From NCBI GenBank assembly GCA_051251725.1, contig JBPOFN010000044.1, forward strand, positions 1 to 32,300: a stretch of DNA of 32,300 bases, given 5' to 3'. Positions within the stretch are counted from its first letter, which is position 1; the number at the start of each line of letters is the position of its first letter. The position numbers and the translations under genes are program-made. Positions 17,042 through 24,982 of this stretch are shown here, one piece after another. Source of the DNA: JALZUE01 sp051251725. Lineage in GTDB: Bacteria > Pseudomonadota > Gammaproteobacteria > Enterobacterales > Alteromonadaceae. The notes under the pieces were generated by a model, which saw only the letters and a program-made list of their open reading frames with translations, was not told where the DNA came from and searched no databases.

Positions 17042-17560
17042 TTAGGCCTTTTTTAGCATAGCGCTAATTTTATTAATGGTATTTAAGTTTCTACCTGTCG
17101 CACTTTGACCTAAACAGCTCTCAATATTGGCAACAAGTTTTGAACGGCCAATACCTTCAGGTGCGTGTAAGTAAAAAACAGACTCTTTGACTGTAAATTC
17201 TTCGGATTCTGCTAAGTATTTATTTAACTTATCGTGAACCAAGTTAATGTCATTTTCACAAAAGTAAAAATGTACAAACTTACCTTCAAATTCTTTGTAT
17301 GGATTATTTAAAACCGCAGTTGAGAACGCTGACTCATCTAAAATAAATGCTTGGGGAGTAAAGCCAAAATTTTCTGAGACAATATTTTTTACTTGCTCTA
17401 ATGGGTTTTGAAGGCTATTTAAAACGACATTACCGCTTTGAATATATGACGAAACACTTTCATACCCGCTTTGCTGTAAAAGCGAGACGAACTCTTTCAT
17501 TGGCAATAAGTTATTGCCACCAACATTAACTCCTCTGAGCAATAATATAAATTTCTGCAC
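17042..17560 (-). CDS. DUF1697 family protein
   Basis: 172 residues that match the DUF1697 family from end to end: ILLRGVNVGGNNLLPMKEF start, SYIQSGNVVLNS, and the C-terminal GRSKLVANIESCLGQSATGRNLNTI with TGRN motif. Start is GTG at 17560, preceded by GGGAG 7 bases upstream. No signal peptide; cytosolic. The function of the family is unknown. It is a common single-gene accessory in many bacteria. The decayed ORF just upstream on the same strand ends 28 bases away. Confidence 0.93.
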   Translation of the reverse strand: MQKFILLLRGVNVGGNNLLPMKEFVSLLQQSGYESVSSYIQSGNVVLNSLQNPLEQVKNIVSENFGFTPQAFILDESAFSTAVLNNPYKEFEGKFVHFYFCENDINLVHDKLNKYLAESEEFTVKESVFYLHAPEGIGRSKLVANIESCLGQSATGRNLNTINKISAMLKKA

Positions 17561-17588
17561 CTAAGCTCCCTGAAGACTTAACACTTTG

Positions 17589-17848
17589 TTAACCGTTTTG
17601 CAGACTTTGAAGATAATCTACTAGCTCGTGAATATAAGTTGATGGATTATCAGTAAAATTGCTTTCAACTTCAATTAAAGCTCGTTGTGCATTACTAAAG
17701 CAAATTCAAGTTGCTTTAGTAATGCACAAAATACCTTTTCATCTCCTTTAGAATATTTAGGCATTACTTTCTTTAATTCTTTTAATACTCTAAGGATTTG
17801 ATTGTTTTTGTGCGCTTTGTAATAAGTGACTAGCTTATACCGCCCTTT
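17589..17848 (-). pseudogene. Frameshifted helical ORF
   Basis: Two frames join across a break near 17715. The first (from 17848, first ATG at 17764) reads KNNQILRVLKELKKVMPKY and later EKVFCALLKQLEF. The second continues NAQRALIEVESNFTDN and ends ELVDYLQSLQNG with a stop at 17589. Each frame alone is closed soon after the join, and together they make a plausible helical protein of about 80-85 residues. The break falls in a perfect 19-bp inverted repeat. No family recognised. Chance open frames remain possible. Confidence 0.45.
17685..17729. repeat. Perfect 19-bp inverted repeat
   Basis: TTGTGCATTACTAAAGCAA (17685-17703) is repeated exactly in reverse complement at 17711-17729 with a 7-base loop. 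It sits inside a decayed coding frame, is not followed by a T run in either direction, and coincides with the frame break. Confidence 0.9.
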
Positions 17849-17917
17849 TTACAACAAATAAACAACGAAGAAATAAAAGCTTACCGCTTTTTGGCGCGAT
17901 TAAATTACTGGTTATTT

Positions 17918-18457
17918 TTACTTTATAATTTGCGTGAAATAATTATCAAGAGAGATAGAAGAGTGTCTTGTTTCTGGGGTTACGCCAAAGTTTGAACCTA
18001 AGTCTTGACCAAAATATAACTTTTCACTATCAATATAAATTAACGTGTAATTGTCACGGAGATCTCGATTATCAGAATTATAAATAAAAGTTTCATTTAA
18101 AGCGTTAGTTTCAATACTTTCTTCACTTATCACTTGACCTTTAATTTCAATTTTAGAGATATCTAAAGTATCAAACATCATTGAATCACATTCTGTATCA
18201 GCTGGGTGAAAATACTCAGTTCGATAAGTCGATTTCAGTGTCGGCTCTATAGTCAGCTTAATCTTGACGTTCCATAAATCTTTTAGCTCGTCACTCGCTA
18301 ATTTATTGTAAGGGGAACATTCTTTTTCCCAAGAAGTATTAGATAACTTTGTTATAAAGTCACTTTTTGACGTTTCAGTAGCGGCACCTCCTTCTGAGCC
18401 ACCACAAGAAAACAAGAACATTGACGAAAGCGCAATAGTAATCGATATTTTTTTCAC
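17918..18457 (-). CDS. Lipoprotein, unknown function
   Basis: 179 residues. The signal KKISITIALSSMFLFSC with lipobox cysteine (about residue 18) is followed by a Gly/Ser/Ala linker (GGSEGGAATETSKS), typical of lipoproteins, then a beta-rich domain that includes TSWEKECSPYN and IKLTIEPTLKSTYRTEYFH, suggesting a small lipocalin- or beta-sandwich-like fold. The start is GTG at 18457 with GGAG 5 bases before it. No named family. A GAGGCGTTAGAT sequence (read on the minus strand) lies 24 bases upstream, resembling the end of an integron attC site. Confidence 0.7.
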   Translation of the reverse strand: MKKISITIALSSMFLFSCGGSEGGAATETSKSDFITKLSNTSWEKECSPYNKLASDELKDLWNVKIKLTIEPTLKSTYRTEYFHPADTECDSMMFDTLDISKIEIKGQVISEESIETNALNETFIYNSDNRDLRDNYTLIYIDSEKLYFGQDLGSNFGVTPETRHSSISLDNYFTQIIK

Positions 18458-18950
18458 TGGCACTCCATGCACGAATAAAAATCTAACGCCTCATTAAGAG
18501 ACAATTAAGTAGTTGGTTAAAATAAGCGACGATGAAGCAAAATCCAAGTGATTTATTACCGCTTGGATTTCAATAAAAATATAAACAAAATAACGGAGGT
18601 AATAAGCTTCACAGGCGCTAGAGCAAATTTAACAAACATGACAAGCCAAAACAACGTAAAACTATCAAGCGAAACAGATTCTTAGCTGAAACTTCAAAAT
18701 TACCATCCTGTATTATTGGTATGCTCAGACGCTTATTATTGGGCGAGATAATCTAGCCAGCTCGCCATAACGCTCCTATCTTAAATTGTTATTTATCGCA
18801 TTACGGACAACAGCCCTGATTGACAATTTACGCATTATCACTTGAGTGGTAAGCAATCCGAAAAAGCTTTAATTCTTAAAAATACCTTTTCATGAAATCC
18901 ATTCGGTACCGCTATATTTAAAGCACACCAAGTTAATCTGTTTATATTTT
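18458..18950. other. Intergenic region with attC-like motif and hairpin
   Basis: No gene is seen. It contains the attC-like ATCTAACGCCTCATTAAGAG (18481-18500) and a hairpin AAATCCAAG (18540-18548)/CTTGGATTT (18562-18570) with a 13-base loop. Further right, GGCGAG and CTCGCC around 18740-18770 form another small stem. No coding remnant is convincing. Confidence 0.4.
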
Positions 18951-19000
18951 ATTTTTGTGGTTCTGCTTTTTTATATAGTAACAAGCAGAACCACAAAAAT
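18951..19000. repeat. Perfect 18-bp inverted repeat before the oxidase operon
   Basis: ATTTTTGTGGTTCTGCTT (18951-18968) pairs exactly with 18983-19000 across a 14-base AT-rich loop. Its T-run is on the 5' side and its A-run on the 3' side on both strands, the reverse of an intrinsic terminator. Its right arm runs into the operator that starts at 18998. Confidence 0.9.
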
Positions 19001-19013
19001 GAACCGGTTAACT
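18998..19013. promoter_or_regulatory. LacI-type operator, oxidase operon
   Basis: AATGAACCGGTTAACT matches 14 of 16 bases of the perfect palindrome upstream of the receptor gene. It lies about 180 bases before the first gene of the oxidase operon. A palindrome centred on CG is typical of LacI-family repressors; the regulator itself is not in this window. Confidence 0.65.
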
Positions 19014-19190
19014 TTTGATTGCTTTAATACGAAACTAGGGGTAGTCTAATTAGGCCTGAGGTATATTTATTTAATGTTCCGGTAAGAAATCATCAAATAT
19101 AAATACAATATATTCAAATAGTTAACTTAATAAAAATTAGCCACGGTGATTATTTCCATCCTTGTCATAATTAACAGCAGAGCAAAAGCA

Positions 19191-19817
19191 ATGTCAAAAT
19201 CAGCAGAACTTCCGCAATTTAAAAAATCAAGAAGAAAGGTGTTACAAGGGCTTAGTCTTATGCTTGGCACTACAGTCGCTAATTCACTCTTAACCGGAAA
19301 TGCGTTTTCTGTCGCGATGGCTTATTCAGCCTCTGCTGAAACAAGCTTAAAGAATGGCAAGGTGTTTAGCATTGCGCAGCTGCAACTACTTGAGAATATT
19401 TGCGCTATTGTGATCCCTAAAACCGACACTTTGGGAGCGGCAGAAGTTGATACTCATGGTTTTATCGACAATCAGTTATTTCATTGTTATACAAAAACAG
19501 AGCAAGAAAAAACAGTCGCGCTTTTAAGTCTGATTGAGCAAAAGTCTCTGGCGCAATTTTCACTCACTTTTATCAAGCTTGCCAATGAGCAGCAATTCAA
19601 TTTATTAACTGAACTTGATCAAGGCATTAGACGTTTTAATCAACCACAACAAGCTGACTTTAAAGAATTAAAAAAATTAATTTGTTTTGGCTATTACACC
19701 TCCGAAGTAGGCGCTTCACAAGAGTTACGTTATGTCGCAATTCCCGGCGGTTTTAAAGGCTCAATTCCTTATAAAAAAAATCAAACAAGTTGGGGCTCGC
19801 AAGCACTGTTTTATTAA
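19191..19817 (+). CDS. Gluconate 2-dehydrogenase subunit 3-like protein
   Basis: 208 residues, the small subunit partner of a membrane or periplasmic GMC dehydrogenase (gluconate_2-dh3 family). A twin-arginine signal is clear: SRRKVLQGLSLMLGTTVANS at residues 13-32, so it is exported folded. The mature domain starts VFSIAQLQLLENICAIVIPKTDTLGAAEVDTHGFID, the classic family beginning, and ends with RYVAIPGGFKGSIPY. In such complexes the Tat-bearing small subunit carries the flavoprotein, which lacks its own signal, across the membrane. The ATG at 19191 places the twin arginines near the N-terminus; upstream GTG 19146 is less likely. First gene of an operon and preceded by the operator. Confidence 0.92.
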   Translation: MSKSAELPQFKKSRRKVLQGLSLMLGTTVANSLLTGNAFSVAMAYSASAETSLKNGKVFSIAQLQLLENICAIVIPKTDTLGAAEVDTHGFIDNQLFHCYTKTEQEKTVALLSLIEQKSLAQFSLTFIKLANEQQFNLLTELDQGIRRFNQPQQADFKELKKLICFGYYTSEVGASQELRYVAIPGGFKGSIPYKKNQTSWGSQALFY

Positions 19818-19890
19818 TAAAACGTCGCATGAGTAATTATCACTAATAGCTATGGTGCTTGGCTAGTTTCACCTTGATCAGAGAAGTAAT

Positions 19891-21615
19891 ATGACAGAAT
19901 CCATTTATATAAATCACAGTACTGAAGTTTATGACGCTATTGTTATTGGCTCAGGAATTTCAGGCGGTTGGGCGGCAAAAGAATTTTGTGAACGCGGTTA
20001 CAAAACATTGATGATTGAGCGTGGTCGTGTCGTTGAACATCAAAAAGATTATATCGGTGAAAACAAAACACCTTGGCAACAACAGCACCGCACTAAAGTT
20101 GATAATTTATTAATTGAGCAAAAATATAAAATTCAGCAACAGTGTTATGCCTTTAAAGGTGCCACTAAACACTTTTTTGGTAATGATAATGACTTACCCT
20201 ACACCACAAAAAAAGACACTAATTTCACTTGGATAAGAGCTAATCAGTTGGGCGGTAAATCGTTACTCTGGCACCGACAGTCTTACCGTTTTGGCGAATA
20301 TGATTTTACTGCCAACACCCGAGACGGATACGGTAATGACTGGCCAATTAGATCAGGGGATATTAGCGCTTGGTATAGTCATGTTGAAAAGCATGCCGGT
20401 ATTAGTGGCGCGAAAGCAAACCTGCCAAACCTTCCTGATAGTGATTTTTTACCACCTTTTGAATTTACTTCTCCAGAGAAGCACATTCAAACAACGTTAG
20501 CTGAACTTTACCCTGACAGGCCGCTGATTATGGGTAGAGCCGCACATTTAACTAAACCAAGCGAATTACATATTTCGCAAGGCCGTGTTAATTGCCAAGC
20601 AAGAAATGAATGCCAAGCTGGTTGCTCGTTTGGCGCTTATTTTTCAACACAAAGCTCAACACTACCGGCAGCGGCTGCCACCAATAATTTACATATCGCT
20701 CCAAATAGCGTGGTACATAGTTTGATCTATGACGAGAAAACTAACCGAGTAATCGGCGTACGCGTTATTGATAATGACGATTTATCAGAACGTGAATATT
20801 TTGCCAAGGTGATTTTTGTTTGCGCTTCAACTATTGGCAGTACACAAATCTTAATGAATTCAACCTCAAAAAAATTCCCCAAAGGTATAGGCAACAGCTC
20901 AGGCGTATTAGGGCATTATTTAATGGATCATAATTACAATGCCAACGCCCATGGTGATATTGACGGTTTCGAAGACGAATATTATTCCGGCAGACGACCG
21001 ACTGCGCTTTATATGCCAAATTTTTATTATAACAACAGTAATATACGTAATTTTTTACGTGGTTATGCTTTATCTGGCGGTGCCTACCGTGAAAACTGGC
21101 AAAACTTACAACATCAAGATGGCTTAGGTGTTGATTATAAAAATACCCTGAGTAAACCTGGTAAATGGAAATTTGGTTTAAGTGCCCAAGGGGAAATGTT
21201 ACCGCGTTTTGAAAACCAAATGCGTTTACACCCAACCCTAAAAGATAAATGGGGCATGCCGCAAATAGAATTTGATTGCCGTTTTTCAGAAAACGAAACC
21301 AATATGATGTTGGACGCTGCTGAACAAGCTGAAACCATGTTAAAAGCCGCAGGGCTAACAAATGTTAAAAGTTCTGTCAGCCATGGCCCCCCAGGTTTGG
21401 CAATCCATGAACTGGGCACCGCAAGGATGGGACGAGATCCTAAAACCTCATTTTTAAATGGCTTTAATCAAAGTCATGATGTGCCTAATTTATTTGTTAC
21501 TGACGGCTCAAGCTTTTGTTCCAGTGCCGTTCAAAACCCTAGTCTTACCTTTATGGCATTAACCGCGAGAGCCGTTGATTATTGTACTGGTGAAATGAAA
21601 GCAAAACGTCTTTAA
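19891..21615 (+). CDS. GMC family FAD sugar dehydrogenase
   Basis: 574 residues. FAD-binding GSGISG (20-25) in the N-terminal Rossmann fold, a cysteine-rich loop with CQARNECQAGC in the middle, and the C-terminal GMC domain with H506 (HELGTARMG) and N549 (AVQNPSLT), the usual catalytic pair. It is most like the large subunits of gluconate dehydrogenase and glucoside 3-dehydrogenase, which oxidise sugar hydroxyls and pass electrons to a cytochrome or quinone. There is no signal peptide, so it probably rides out with the Tat-exported small subunit encoded just upstream. No cytochrome c gene is nearby. The exact sugar and carbon oxidised are inferred only from context. Confidence 0.93.
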   Translation: MTESIYINHSTEVYDAIVIGSGISGGWAAKEFCERGYKTLMIERGRVVEHQKDYIGENKTPWQQQHRTKVDNLLIEQKYKIQQQCYAFKGATKHFFGNDNDLPYTTKKDTNFTWIRANQLGGKSLLWHRQSYRFGEYDFTANTRDGYGNDWPIRSGDISAWYSHVEKHAGISGAKANLPNLPDSDFLPPFEFTSPEKHIQTTLAELYPDRPLIMGRAAHLTKPSELHISQGRVNCQARNECQAGCSFGAYFSTQSSTLPAAAATNNLHIAPNSVVHSLIYDEKTNRVIGVRVIDNDDLSEREYFAKVIFVCASTIGSTQILMNSTSKKFPKGIGNSSGVLGHYLMDHNYNANAHGDIDGFEDEYYSGRRPTALYMPNFYYNNSNIRNFLRGYALSGGAYRENWQNLQHQDGLGVDYKNTLSKPGKWKFGLSAQGEMLPRFENQMRLHPTLKDKWGMPQIEFDCRFSENETNMMLDAAEQAETMLKAAGLTNVKSSVSHGPPGLAIHELGTARMGRDPKTSFLNGFNQSHDVPNLFVTDGSSFCSSAVQNPSLTFMALTARAVDYCTGEMKAKRL

Positions 21616-21621
21616 GGACAA

Positions 21622-22545
21622 ATGATGAAAGCCCTGATCAGAAAAACAGTGAAAAAAATGACTAGAACAAAAACACGATTGAAAAACTTTAGCCCCCTGC
21701 CCTTATTATTAATGTGCTGTACTTTATTTATGATGACAAAAACAATTCAAGCAAAAGAACAACCGCAAACAAATATTCCGCTACTTAGCGTGCAATTATG
21801 GTCGGTCAAAGACGTTATTAAAACTGACTTTACCGCTACATTAACAAGTTTAGCTAATATGGGGTTTCAAGGGGTTGAGTTTGCTAATGACTTTGGCCCT
21901 TACCAAGAAGATCCTGCGGGGCTAAAAAAGCTGCTGACATCTTTAAACCTAACGGCCAGTGGTGCGCATATCTCGTTTGACGATCTTAATGATAAAAATT
22001 TTCAAGCCACGGTTAACTTCTATCAAGCTTTAGGGGCTGAAACACTCATTATTCCATGGGACGAGCGGGCATGGCACCCTGAAGGTGTAATAGAGGTGAC
22101 ACTTTTATTAAATCAACTGGCGGAAAAATTGGCGCCGTTTGGTCTAAAAACAGGTTTCCATAATCACGATAAAGAATTTGATGCTTTTCAAGGCGCTACA
22201 TACTGGGATTATATCGCAGCAAACACTACCGATTCGGTGGTAATGCAACAAGATGTTGGCTGGACCACTTATGCGGGCAAAGATCCGGTCAGTTATGTCA
22301 AGAAATACCCAAACAGAACCTTTACCACTCACTATAAAGTTGAGCTACCAGAAGGTGTTACCGGTAAATTACCGATCATCGGCCAAGACACCATCGATTG
22401 GTTAGCGCTGCTTAAAGCGAATATCTCAGTTGGCGGTACAAAATGGCTGGTAGTTGAACAGGAAGAATACCCAAACGGTTTGTCTTCTTTAGCCGCGGTT
22501 GAGTTGTCTTTGAAAGGCTTACAACACTATATAAAGCAGCTATAA
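21622..22545 (+). CDS. Secreted sugar phosphate isomerase/epimerase-like protein
   Basis: 307 residues starting 7 bases after the GMC stop, so co-transcribed. An N-terminal signal is visible: basic KKMTRTKTRLKNF, then hydrophobic PLPLLLMCCTLFMM and QAKEQ. The TIM-barrel (xylose isomerase-like, AP_endonuc_2) starts LSVQLWSVKDVIKTD and has GFHNHDKEF (about 178-186), the DVGWTTYAGKDP loop, and the acidic VVEQEEY near the end; these contain the usual metal ligands. Members in similar loci isomerise or eliminate from 3-keto sugars in the periplasm. Either ATG of the ATGATG pair could start. The final hairpin near the stop may end the operon. Confidence 0.9.
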   Translation: MMKALIRKTVKKMTRTKTRLKNFSPLPLLLMCCTLFMMTKTIQAKEQPQTNIPLLSVQLWSVKDVIKTDFTATLTSLANMGFQGVEFANDFGPYQEDPAGLKKLLTSLNLTASGAHISFDDLNDKNFQATVNFYQALGAETLIIPWDERAWHPEGVIEVTLLLNQLAEKLAPFGLKTGFHNHDKEFDAFQGATYWDYIAANTTDSVVMQQDVGWTTYAGKDPVSYVKKYPNRTFTTHYKVELPEGVTGKLPIIGQDTIDWLALLKANISVGGTKWLVVEQEEYPNGLSSLAAVELSLKGLQHYIKQL

Positions 22546-22714
22546 CACTAGGGCTGCTGAGCTTTGTATTATTTTTATGCAATAGGATTTTTTATTCATT
22601 AACAAATCAGAATAAGTAATGCCGTTAGATAAAAAATTATAAAAAAAGATCAACCGACCCTAATAATTTAATATTAAAAACGATTAACATCTCGGTAGAT
22701 AAATAGGTATATCA

Positions 22715-24229
22715 ATGCAAAAATCTAAAAAAATCGTTATTGTTGGCGGTGGTACTGCTGGCTGGATGACGGCCAATATACTGGCCTATTCTTTTCGCGA
22801 CGCTAATATTTCCATTTCATTAGTGGAGTCACCTGAGGTTGGTATAATCGGCGTAGGTGAAGGTTCAACACCAGCATTACGTAACTTTTTCGATTTACTC
22901 AATATTAAAGAAAGTGATTGGATGCCGGCCTGTAATGCCACTTATAAAGCAGGAATTCGCTTTAATGATTGGTCAACTGTAAAAGGTTACGAAAGTTATT
23001 TTCACCCTTTTCCATCGACGTTGGATGTTCACACGCAAAAAAGTTTTTTTTACAACGCACAATTAAGAGCAACCGGCATAGACCTATCCGCTAATCCTAA
23101 TGACTTTTATATTACTGCCCAGCTCACCGAGCAACATAAAAAGCCAATAGCGAATGACAACTTTCCATTTGAAATTGATTACGCTTATCATTTTGATGCT
23201 AATTTATTAGGACAATATTTAAAAAAAGTAGCTATTGGCAATGGCGTTAATCATATTATTGGCCATGTTAATGAAGTGGTATTTTCAAATACTCAAAATT
23301 CAAATAATCAGCATTCGAATACGTATGATATTAACGCTGTGGCATTAAAGAATGGTGAACAGATCAGCGGTGATTTTTTTATTGATTGCACAGGCTTTAA
23401 AGGGCTGCTAATTAATCAATTACCCGGAGTTGAATTTATCAGTTATGCCGATGAATTACACAATGATTCAGCCATTGCTATGTCAACACCATTAACCGGC
23501 GAAACAATGGCAGCACAAACAGTTTCAACGGCGCTTAAATATGGTTGGGCATGGCAAATCCCATTAACCAATCGCTATGGTAATGGCTACGTTTATAGCT
23601 CTAAATATGTCAATAAAGCGGACGCTGAGCAAGAGTTAAAAGCGCACTTAAAAATTGATGACAACCAAGAAGTGAGACATTTATCATTTAAACTCGGCCG
23701 TAATAATAAGCACTGGCAAAATAACTGCTTAGCTGTGGGGTTATCGCAAGGTTTTATTGAACCGCTTGAAGCTACTGCATTATTATTAATACAACAAACC
23801 ATTGGCAAGTTTGTGAGCGCTTACAAACAAGGTGATTTCAGTAATAGTTATCAAGGTCAGTTTAACCAACAAATCAATAACGACTTTGACGGGATCAAAG
23901 ATTATATCGTTTTGCATTACACTCTCAATTCCAGAAATGACACGCGCTATTGGCAAGACAACCACAAACATTTAACAAATATGTCTGCTCGGCTTAAAGA
24001 GTTAGTTAAAGGCTGGCACGCTGGGTTAGATGTAAGTCAATTAGTGCATAAATTAGCTTTGCATGAACATTATCCGATCCCGTCTTGGTATGCCATTTTA
24101 GCCGGTTATGGTTATTTTCCAGCAGAGCTAAAAGCGCCAACGAGTCAAAATAACACGCATGGTTTTAAACAATCTCAAAATTTTTTAAGCCGTTGTTCGT
24201 TAAATTTTCCTGCCTATACAGCTACCTAA
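22715..24229 (+). CDS. Tryptophan halogenase-family flavoprotein
   Basis: 504 residues of the FAD-dependent tryptophan halogenase family (PF04820). The FAD-binding GGGTAGW is at the start (about 11-17). The lysine in TYKAGIRF is K78, the position equivalent to the catalytic lysine of PrnA (K79). The WxWxIP signature is intact: W278-A-W-Q-I-P283. GEGSTPALRNF and a C-terminal GYGYFPAEL fit the family. Although the residues of a halogenase are present, members encoded beside TonB-dependent receptors in Alteromonadales and Caulobacterales often have no known halogenated product. It has its own 169-base leader and may be separately controlled. A flavin reductase is needed and not present here. Confidence 0.92.
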   Translation: MQKSKKIVIVGGGTAGWMTANILAYSFRDANISISLVESPEVGIIGVGEGSTPALRNFFDLLNIKESDWMPACNATYKAGIRFNDWSTVKGYESYFHPFPSTLDVHTQKSFFYNAQLRATGIDLSANPNDFYITAQLTEQHKKPIANDNFPFEIDYAYHFDANLLGQYLKKVAIGNGVNHIIGHVNEVVFSNTQNSNNQHSNTYDINAVALKNGEQISGDFFIDCTGFKGLLINQLPGVEFISYADELHNDSAIAMSTPLTGETMAAQTVSTALKYGWAWQIPLTNRYGNGYVYSSKYVNKADAEQELKAHLKIDDNQEVRHLSFKLGRNNKHWQNNCLAVGLSQGFIEPLEATALLLIQQTIGKFVSAYKQGDFSNSYQGQFNQQINNDFDGIKDYIVLHYTLNSRNDTRYWQDNHKHLTNMSARLKELVKGWHAGLDVSQLVHKLALHEHYPIPSWYAILAGYGYFPAELKAPTSQNNTHGFKQSQNFLSRCSLNFPAYTAT

Positions 24230-24254
24230 ACAAGCTTAACTATCGGTGTGAAAT

Positions 24255-24283
24255 TCTGTTAATTAGCGATTAAAATTAACAGA
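24255..24283 (+). terminator. Probable terminator after the halogenase gene
   Basis: TCTGTTAATT (24255-24264) pairs with AATTAACAGA (24274-24283), loop 9 bases, followed by CTATTTT. It sits 26 bases after the stop. The stem is AT-rich and the T run short, so it is a plausible but weak terminator. Confidence 0.4.
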
Positions 24284-24344
24284 CTATTTTCGCGATTCCG
24301 CACCATTACTTTCTTAACTTAAGTACAAATTTAACAGGCTAAAA

Positions 24345-24719
24345 TTAGGCGGTATTATTTTCAATTATCCATAACTTTGCTGACTCAAGTTTGTCATAAT
24401 TAAAAGCGACAACTGTCGCCGCAACAAAATGACTAACTAAACTTTCAGCTAGAAAACCAAACGGGGAGTTGGTCACCAGTGCTATGCATTTTATTTTTTT
24501 ATGATGAGCTTTGACAAAAGATAAATGTGAAAGAAAGCCGGCAAAAGACTCCCAGCCAGGAAAGGATTCTGTTGAAATAATTAATCCGTTTAACTTTTTC
24601 CCTTCGTCAATATAAAGGTTAATGATATTCGTGGCACTTAAAAAGTCTGCTGCTGAAAGTTTCCCCCCAACGGTGAAAGTAGCGATTTCATTGATGTCAT
24701 CAATTTCTATCTGTAGCAT
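24345..24719 (-). CDS. SpoIIAA-like (STAS-related) protein
   Basis: 124 residues of the SpoIIAA-like family (PF11964), a STAS-like alpha/beta fold: LQIEIDDINEIATFTVGGKLSAADF start, a central strand NGLIISTESFPGWESFAGF, and KIKCIALVTNSPFGFLAESL. Cytosolic. Members may bind small hydrophobic ligands or act as anti-sigma antagonists, but the roles are mostly unknown. The ATG at 24719 follows AGGAG 7 bases upstream; longer readings to 24815 add an unnatural hydrophobic N-terminus. It is convergent with the halogenase gene and downstream of the receptor gene but separated from it by a strong terminator, so it is probably its own transcript. Confidence 0.88.
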   Translation of the reverse strand: MLQIEIDDINEIATFTVGGKLSAADFLSATNIINLYIDEGKKLNGLIISTESFPGWESFAGFLSHLSFVKAHHKKIKCIALVTNSPFGFLAESLVSHFVAATVVAFNYDKLESAKLWIIENNTA

Positions 24720-24913
24720 GATATAACTCCTGTGGCTGCATTGAATTGAACCAATGAATAACTTGGGTCTTAGTAATAAGGCTATTGCAACAATCAATAA
24801 GTTACCAGTTAGCACCTTAACTTAATTTATTAAATTAAGTATTTACCTCAATCGGTGATTTAAAATCCCCTTATTCCCTAACACCTAAAATTTAAACTTA
24901 AATAGTAAAAGAC

Positions 24914-24949
24914 ATAAAAAAACACTTATTACTCACGTAATAAGTGTTT
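24914..24949 (-). terminator. Intrinsic terminator of the receptor gene
   Basis: On the minus strand, AAACACTTATTA (24938-24949) and its complement (24920-24931) form a perfect 12-bp stem around the 6-base loop 24932-24937, followed by a run of seven T residues. It lies 33 bases after the receptor stop. Stem plus T run on the correct strand makes this a convincing rho-independent terminator. Confidence 0.85.
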
Positions 24950-24982
24950 AGGATTGTTACGAAATAAATTTATTTAGCGAGC

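Noticed and set aside
18951..19000. Terminator for a transcript entering from the left
   Set aside because: The T-run is on the 5' side of the stem and A-run on the 3' side on both strands, opposite to an intrinsic terminator.
22715..24229. Part of a halogenated natural-product cluster
   Set aside because: There is no NRPS, PKS, indole-processing or flavin reductase gene in the window; the neighbours are sugar enzymes and a TonB receptor.
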